NCBI RefSeq assembly: GCF_001692445.1
Contig: NZ_MAQA01000004.1
Span: forward strand, 110,749 to 174,748
Reading direction: 5' to 3'
Length of the DNA stretch: 64,000 bases
From: Oerskovia enterophila
Lineage (GTDB): Bacteria; Actinomycetota; Actinomycetes; Actinomycetales; Cellulomonadaceae
Made by a program: the position numbers and the translations under genes. Shown piece by piece: positions 60,898 through 64,000 of the stretch (its first letter is position 1; every line of letters starts with the position of its first letter). The notes beneath the pieces were generated by a model. The model had not been told where the DNA came from, ran no database searches, and saw nothing but the letters and a program-made list of their open reading frames with translations.

Positions 60898-61332
60898 TCA
60901 CTCGCCCGCCGCGGCCTTGTGCTCGGCCTCGCGGTTCGCGCGTGCGACCTTCTTGGCCTTCTTGAGGTCGCGCTCCTTGATGCGCTCCTCCTCGGCGCGG
61001 ACCTCGGCCTGGACGGTGCGCTCGCGCTCGAGCCACGCCGGCGGGTCCTCACGGAGCTCGTTGATCTGCTCGGTGGTCAGTGCTTCCTCGACGCCGCCGC
61101 GGGCCAGACCCGCGATCGAGACGTTCAGGCGACCGGCGACGACGGGTCGCGGGTGGGGTCCGTTGCGGCGGAGCTCGACGAGCCACTCGGGCGGGTTGGT
61201 CTCCAGCTCCTCGAGCTGGCCGCGCGTGATGGTCCCCTCCTGGAACTCCTGGGGAGTGGCGGGAAGGTACACCCCGAGCTTCTTCGCCGCGGTAGCGGGC
61301 TTCATGGTCTGGGAGGAGTGCGGGGTGCTCAT
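60898..61332 (-). CDS. DUF5997 family protein
   Basis: A 144-residue protein. TMKPATAAKKLGVYLPATPQEFQEGTITRGQLEELETNPPEWLVELRRNGPHPRPVVAGRLNVSIAGLARGG is the DUF5997 body, with a twice-occurring LREDPPAWL-like motif and a charged C-terminal coiled coil. The family is almost always beside a LysR-like binding-domain protein, as here, and both are leaderless: TACCCT (61344-61339) lies 6 nt before this ATG. The function is unknown. Confidence 0.85.
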   Translation of the reverse strand: MSTPHSSQTMKPATAAKKLGVYLPATPQEFQEGTITRGQLEELETNPPEWLVELRRNGPHPRPVVAGRLNVSIAGLARGGVEEALTTEQINELREDPPAWLERERTVQAEVRAEEERIKERDLKKAKKVARANREAEHKAAAGE

Positions 61333-61391
61333 GGTCCCAGGGTATCGGTCCCGGCCGCGGTTCCTCGTCCCGGGGCGGCTAGTGTTGTCGG

Positions 61392-62321
61392 GTGGAAGAG
61401 ACTGCGCGCAGCGCCGAGCACGAGGCCGAGCAACCGGCCGAGGACGTATCCGACGCGCAGGCCCCCGGCTTCCGCGTGGCCTACGTCCCCGGCGTCACCC
61501 CGTCCAAGTGGGTGCGGACGTGGATCGACCGCGTCCCCGAGGTGCGTATCGAGGCGCTCGCGGTGCCGTCCGCGCAGGTCGAGGCCCTCCTGCTCGACGG
61601 CGGAGCGGACGTCGCGATCCTGCGGCGCCCCGTGCGCAGCGAGGACCTGAGCCACATCGCGATGTACACCGAGGTGCCCGTCGTCGTCGTGCCTCGCGAC
61701 CACGTCTTCGCGGCGCTCGAGAGTGACGAAGCGCTCACCGTGGCCGACCTCGCCGACGAGGTGCTCCTGCACCCGCTCGACGACGTGCTGGGCTGGGCCG
61801 AGGGCCCCGACGGCGCTGCCGCGGACGACGACCGGCCCGCGCTGCCCGGCAAGCCCGCGCGCGAGCGGCCCGCCACCACGGCCGACGCGATCGAGCTGGT
61901 CGCCGCGGGGATCGGGCTGCTGGTCGTGCCGCAGTCCCTCGCGCGGCTGCACCACCGCAAGGACCTGACGTACCGGCCGCTCGGCGACGGCCCCGAGGCG
62001 CCGGTCGCGCTGGGCTGGGTCACCGAGGACAAGACGGACCTCGTCGAGGAGTTCATCGGCATCGTGCGCGGCCGCACCGCGAACAGCTCGCGAGGCGTGG
62101 CCGGCCCGACGCCCCCCACGCCCGAGACGAGCAAGAAGAAGGACGGGCGTTCGTCGTCGGGCAGCAAGAACGGTGCAGGCGGCAAGGGGGCGAGGGCCAC
62201 GAGCGCCGCCGCGCGCAGCGGCGCCAAGCAGGCCCCGAGCGGCGGCAAGAAGTCCGGCAGGTCGGTCGCCAAGCGGCTCGGCAAGTCGCAGTCGATGAAG
62301 GGCCGCAAGAAGGGGCGCTGA
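61392..62321 (+). CDS. LysR-type substrate-binding domain protein lacking the HTH
   Basis: A 309-residue protein. Residues 27-225 are a LysR effector-binding fold (FRVAYVPGVTPSKWVRTWIDRVPEVRIEAL; AIELVAAGIGLLVVPQSLARLHHRKDLTYRPL), but no helix-turn-helix precedes it. Instead there is a short acidic lead, and a long Lys/Ser/Gly-rich basic tail (about 235-309) follows that could bind DNA or RNA. TAGTGT (61380-61385) lies 6 nt before GTG 61392, so it is leaderless. It is divergent from DUF5997, a conserved pairing. Confidence 0.82.
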   Translation: MEETARSAEHEAEQPAEDVSDAQAPGFRVAYVPGVTPSKWVRTWIDRVPEVRIEALAVPSAQVEALLLDGGADVAILRRPVRSEDLSHIAMYTEVPVVVVPRDHVFAALESDEALTVADLADEVLLHPLDDVLGWAEGPDGAAADDDRPALPGKPARERPATTADAIELVAAGIGLLVVPQSLARLHHRKDLTYRPLGDGPEAPVALGWVTEDKTDLVEEFIGIVRGRTANSSRGVAGPTPPTPETSKKKDGRSSSGSKNGAGGKGARATSAAARSGAKQAPSGGKKSGRSVAKRLGKSQSMKGRKKGR

Positions 62322-62345
62322 CCCGGCGCTGCCCGGGTGGGCGGC

Positions 62346-63191
62346 TCAGCGTCCGCCCGTGACGAACACGGCGAACAGCTCCGGGTGGTGCGCGTGCACC
62401 AGCACCGCGAACACGATCGCGTCGAACAGCAGGTGCACGCACACCACGTAGGTCAGCGACTTGGTGCGCGCGAAGATCCAGCCCTGGACCAGCGCGAACG
62501 GGATCGTCAGGAGCGGACCCCAGCTGCGGTAGCCCAGCTCCCACAGGAACGACACGAAGACCGTCGCCTGCAGGAGGTTCGCGGGCCACAGCGCGAAGTG
62601 GCGGCGCAGCAGCGCGAACACGACGCACACGAAGAACAGCTCGTCCCAGATCCCCACGGCGTTGACGCCCACGAAGAGCCGCGCGATCTCCTGCGGCGTC
62701 TCGATCGGCGGCCAGTTCTGGTAGGAGCCCGACCCGATGAAGTACGCGGGCAGGATCAGGTAGCCCGCGACCAGGACGACGAGCAGGTACACGATCTGCG
62801 TCCGGTTCCAGCGCCTCCCCGTGCGCACGGGGAACCGGATCGCGTCGTCGCGGTAGACGTAGCGCGAGACGGCCCACGGGACCAGCACCGCGAGCGAGAG
62901 CACCACGGCGAAGCGCGCGATCCCGGCGTCGCTCAGGTCCGCCGCGAGCGGGATGGTGCTGATGATGCCCATGCCGAGCGCGATCAGCAGCAGGTCGCGC
63001 CCGAGCCGCCGGTCGACCACGAGGCCCAGCGCCACGCCCGCGACGAGCGGGACGTACCCGAGCGGCCGCACGTGCACCGCGAACAGGAGGACCGCCGACC
63101 CGCACACGAGCGCCGCGGCGAGAAGCCGCCAGGCGACGCGCAGGACCGTCGCGGGAGGGGCGGCGCTGCGGGCTGCGGTCACGCGCCCCAC
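62346..63191 (-). CDS. CPBP-family intramembrane protein (CAAX-protease-like)
   Basis: A 281-residue protein with seven or eight helices. The first family motif reads WDELFFVCVVFALLRRH (about residue 186), where most members have EExxxR; the pair DE is kept, but the arginine is displaced. FVSFLWELGYRSWG and VVCVHLLFDAIVF (with the conserved His) follow. The family includes Abi-type and bacteriocin-immunity intramembrane proteases; the substitution makes activity uncertain. The start is GTG 63191 or GTG 63182. Confidence 0.78.
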   Translation of the reverse strand: MGRVTAARSAAPPATVLRVAWRLLAAALVCGSAVLLFAVHVRPLGYVPLVAGVALGLVVDRRLGRDLLLIALGMGIISTIPLAADLSDAGIARFAVVLSLAVLVPWAVSRYVYRDDAIRFPVRTGRRWNRTQIVYLLVVLVAGYLILPAYFIGSGSYQNWPPIETPQEIARLFVGVNAVGIWDELFFVCVVFALLRRHFALWPANLLQATVFVSFLWELGYRSWGPLLTIPFALVQGWIFARTKSLTYVVCVHLLFDAIVFAVLVHAHHPELFAVFVTGGR

Positions 63192-63308
63192 GATGCCACG
63201 GCTGGGCTCGTGAAGGCGGGGTGTGGGCCGCGCGAGGGTTGCCGGGAGGTCGCCGGGTCCGACCGTGGGCGGATGTTCATCCCCTGTTCACCTCCGTACC
63301 ATTCCGGG

Positions 63309-64000
63309 GTGAAGTCCCCCAGATCGCCTCTCTTCCTGGCCCTGCTCTGGCTGCTCGCGGCCGCCGTGATCGTGCCGTCGCTGCTGCTCGTGCGCGGTCC
63401 GAGCACCGACCTCTATCTCGCGGTCACCGCCCGTACCGCAGACCTGCCCGGGGTCGAGCTGGTCGCCGAGGCCGGCGTGATCGTCCTTGCGCTGCTGTGG
63501 CTGCTCGCGGCCTGGCAGGCGCGCGGGGCGGGGCTCGTGGCCGTCGCGACCGCGGTCGTCGGCGGCGCGGGGGCCGTGCTCGCGTACGCGACGTCCGAGG
63601 TCGCCAAGACCGTCGTCCAGCAGCCCCGCGGCTGCTGGGACCTCATCGAGATCGCGCACTGCCCCGAGGCGGGGGACTGGTCGTTCCCGAGCAACCACAC
63701 GACCATCGCGTTCGCGCTCGCGACCTCGGTGGTCCTCACGGCGCTCGCGACGGGCCGGGCCCGCGGGGGAGCCGCGGACACCCTGTTCGGCACGACGACG
63801 GCGCTCCGGTTCCGCCGCGCGCGTCGCCTCCCGCCGCACCGGGCCATGGTCGTCGCGCCCGTGGTCCTCGCGGTCGTCACGGGCGCGGCGCGCCTGGTGC
63901 AGGGGGTTCACTTCCCGCACGACGTCGTCGCCGGTGCGACGGTCGGTGTGTGCGTCGTCGTGGCGGTCGTCCTGGCGCTGCGGGGGCCGGGGGCGGCGGG
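63309..64000 (+). CDS. PAP2-family phosphatase (3' end cut by window edge)
   Basis: The first 230 codons of a phosphatidic-acid-phosphatase-type membrane enzyme. Helices at about 8-30, 48-70, 72-95, 128-150 and 170-195. KTVVQQPR (motif 1), SFPSNHTT with the catalytic His (motif 2, about 122-129) and GVHFPHDVVAG (motif 3, about 199-209) are all complete. A cysteine pair (CWDLIEIAHC) lies between motifs 1 and 2. GTG 63309 starts at the hydrophobic lead; the C terminus is missing. It is distinct from the PAP2 gene at the other window edge. Confidence 0.88.
   Translation, partial: MKSPRSPLFLALLWLLAAAVIVPSLLLVRGPSTDLYLAVTARTADLPGVELVAEAGVIVLALLWLLAAWQARGAGLVAVATAVVGGAGAVLAYATSEVAKTVVQQPRGCWDLIEIAHCPEAGDWSFPSNHTTIAFALATSVVLTALATGRARGGAADTLFGTTTALRFRRARRLPPHRAMVVAPVVLAVVTGAARLVQGVHFPHDVVAGATVGVCVVVAVVLALRGPGAA

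Overview
The window comes from a very GC-rich actinomycete. Codons end almost always in G or C, many genes start with GTG, coupled ATGA/GTGA overlaps are common, and many regulator genes have a -10 hexamer 6-7 nt before the start codon, which points to leaderless mRNAs. The order mfd ... mazG - eno - septum-initiator (DivIC-like) - DUF501 - ppx matches the conserved core of Actinobacteria. A secreted alpha-amylase, a GH15 hydrolase, PopR/ClpP genes and a SelT/W/H-like protein suggest a saprophytic Micrococcales member, perhaps Cellulomonadaceae or Promicromonosporaceae. That placement is inferred from gene content only.

Layout. 1-3751: a truncated PAP2 phosphatase, two tandem CelD/BioF2-type acetyltransferase paralogs and a lower-GC hypothetical gene. 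4215-9857: mfd, tail-to-tail with an acyltransferase-3 membrane protein, then a small membrane protein. 10375-15439: a complete five-gene peptide-type ABC importer operon. 15808-17913: a secreted GH13 alpha-amylase with C-terminal starch-binding modules. 17981-23171: mazG, eno, divIC-like, DUF501, ppx. 23189-24298: an AbiEi/DUF559-like nuclease gene bracketed by two nearly identical 62-bp palindromes. 24405-28946: PadR plus a membrane partner, NDH-2, and an MpaB-like oxygenase.

29060-32997: a class I tRNA with a UAA anticodon whose 3' end is duplicated 3.9 kb downstream. The duplication delimits a small integrated island with a tyrosine integrase (5' end apparently frameshifted), a tiny HTH protein, three unknown proteins and a decayed paralog. 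33091-37722: housekeeping and stress genes, including a PopR-like activator and a two-gene clpP operon preceded by two adjacent TCTGCC-N3-GGCAGA-type boxes, followed upstream by an ArsR-type regulator with a tandem operator. 37858-43692: two MarR regulators with an MFS and an RND exporter. 43786-49281: an alpha/beta hydrolase, a two-component system and an ABC exporter. 49568-52402: a Bax-inhibitor-like membrane protein, a small membrane protein and cystathionine beta-synthase. 52425-52559: a helically phased array of a 10-bp motif. 52530-56820: a membrane protein, a hydrolase-TetR operon and a GH15 enzyme. 57019-64000: FKBP, an RsmC/RlmG-like methyltransferase, LysG/LysE, a SelT/W/H-like protein, DUF5997 with a headless LysR-type protein, a CPBP protease and a second, truncated PAP2 phosphatase.

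Most intergenic regions at gene ends carry strong GC hairpins without U-tracts. Some are repeated elements rather than plain terminators. No CRISPR array, rRNA, insertion sequence with a recognisable transposase, or replication origin was seen.
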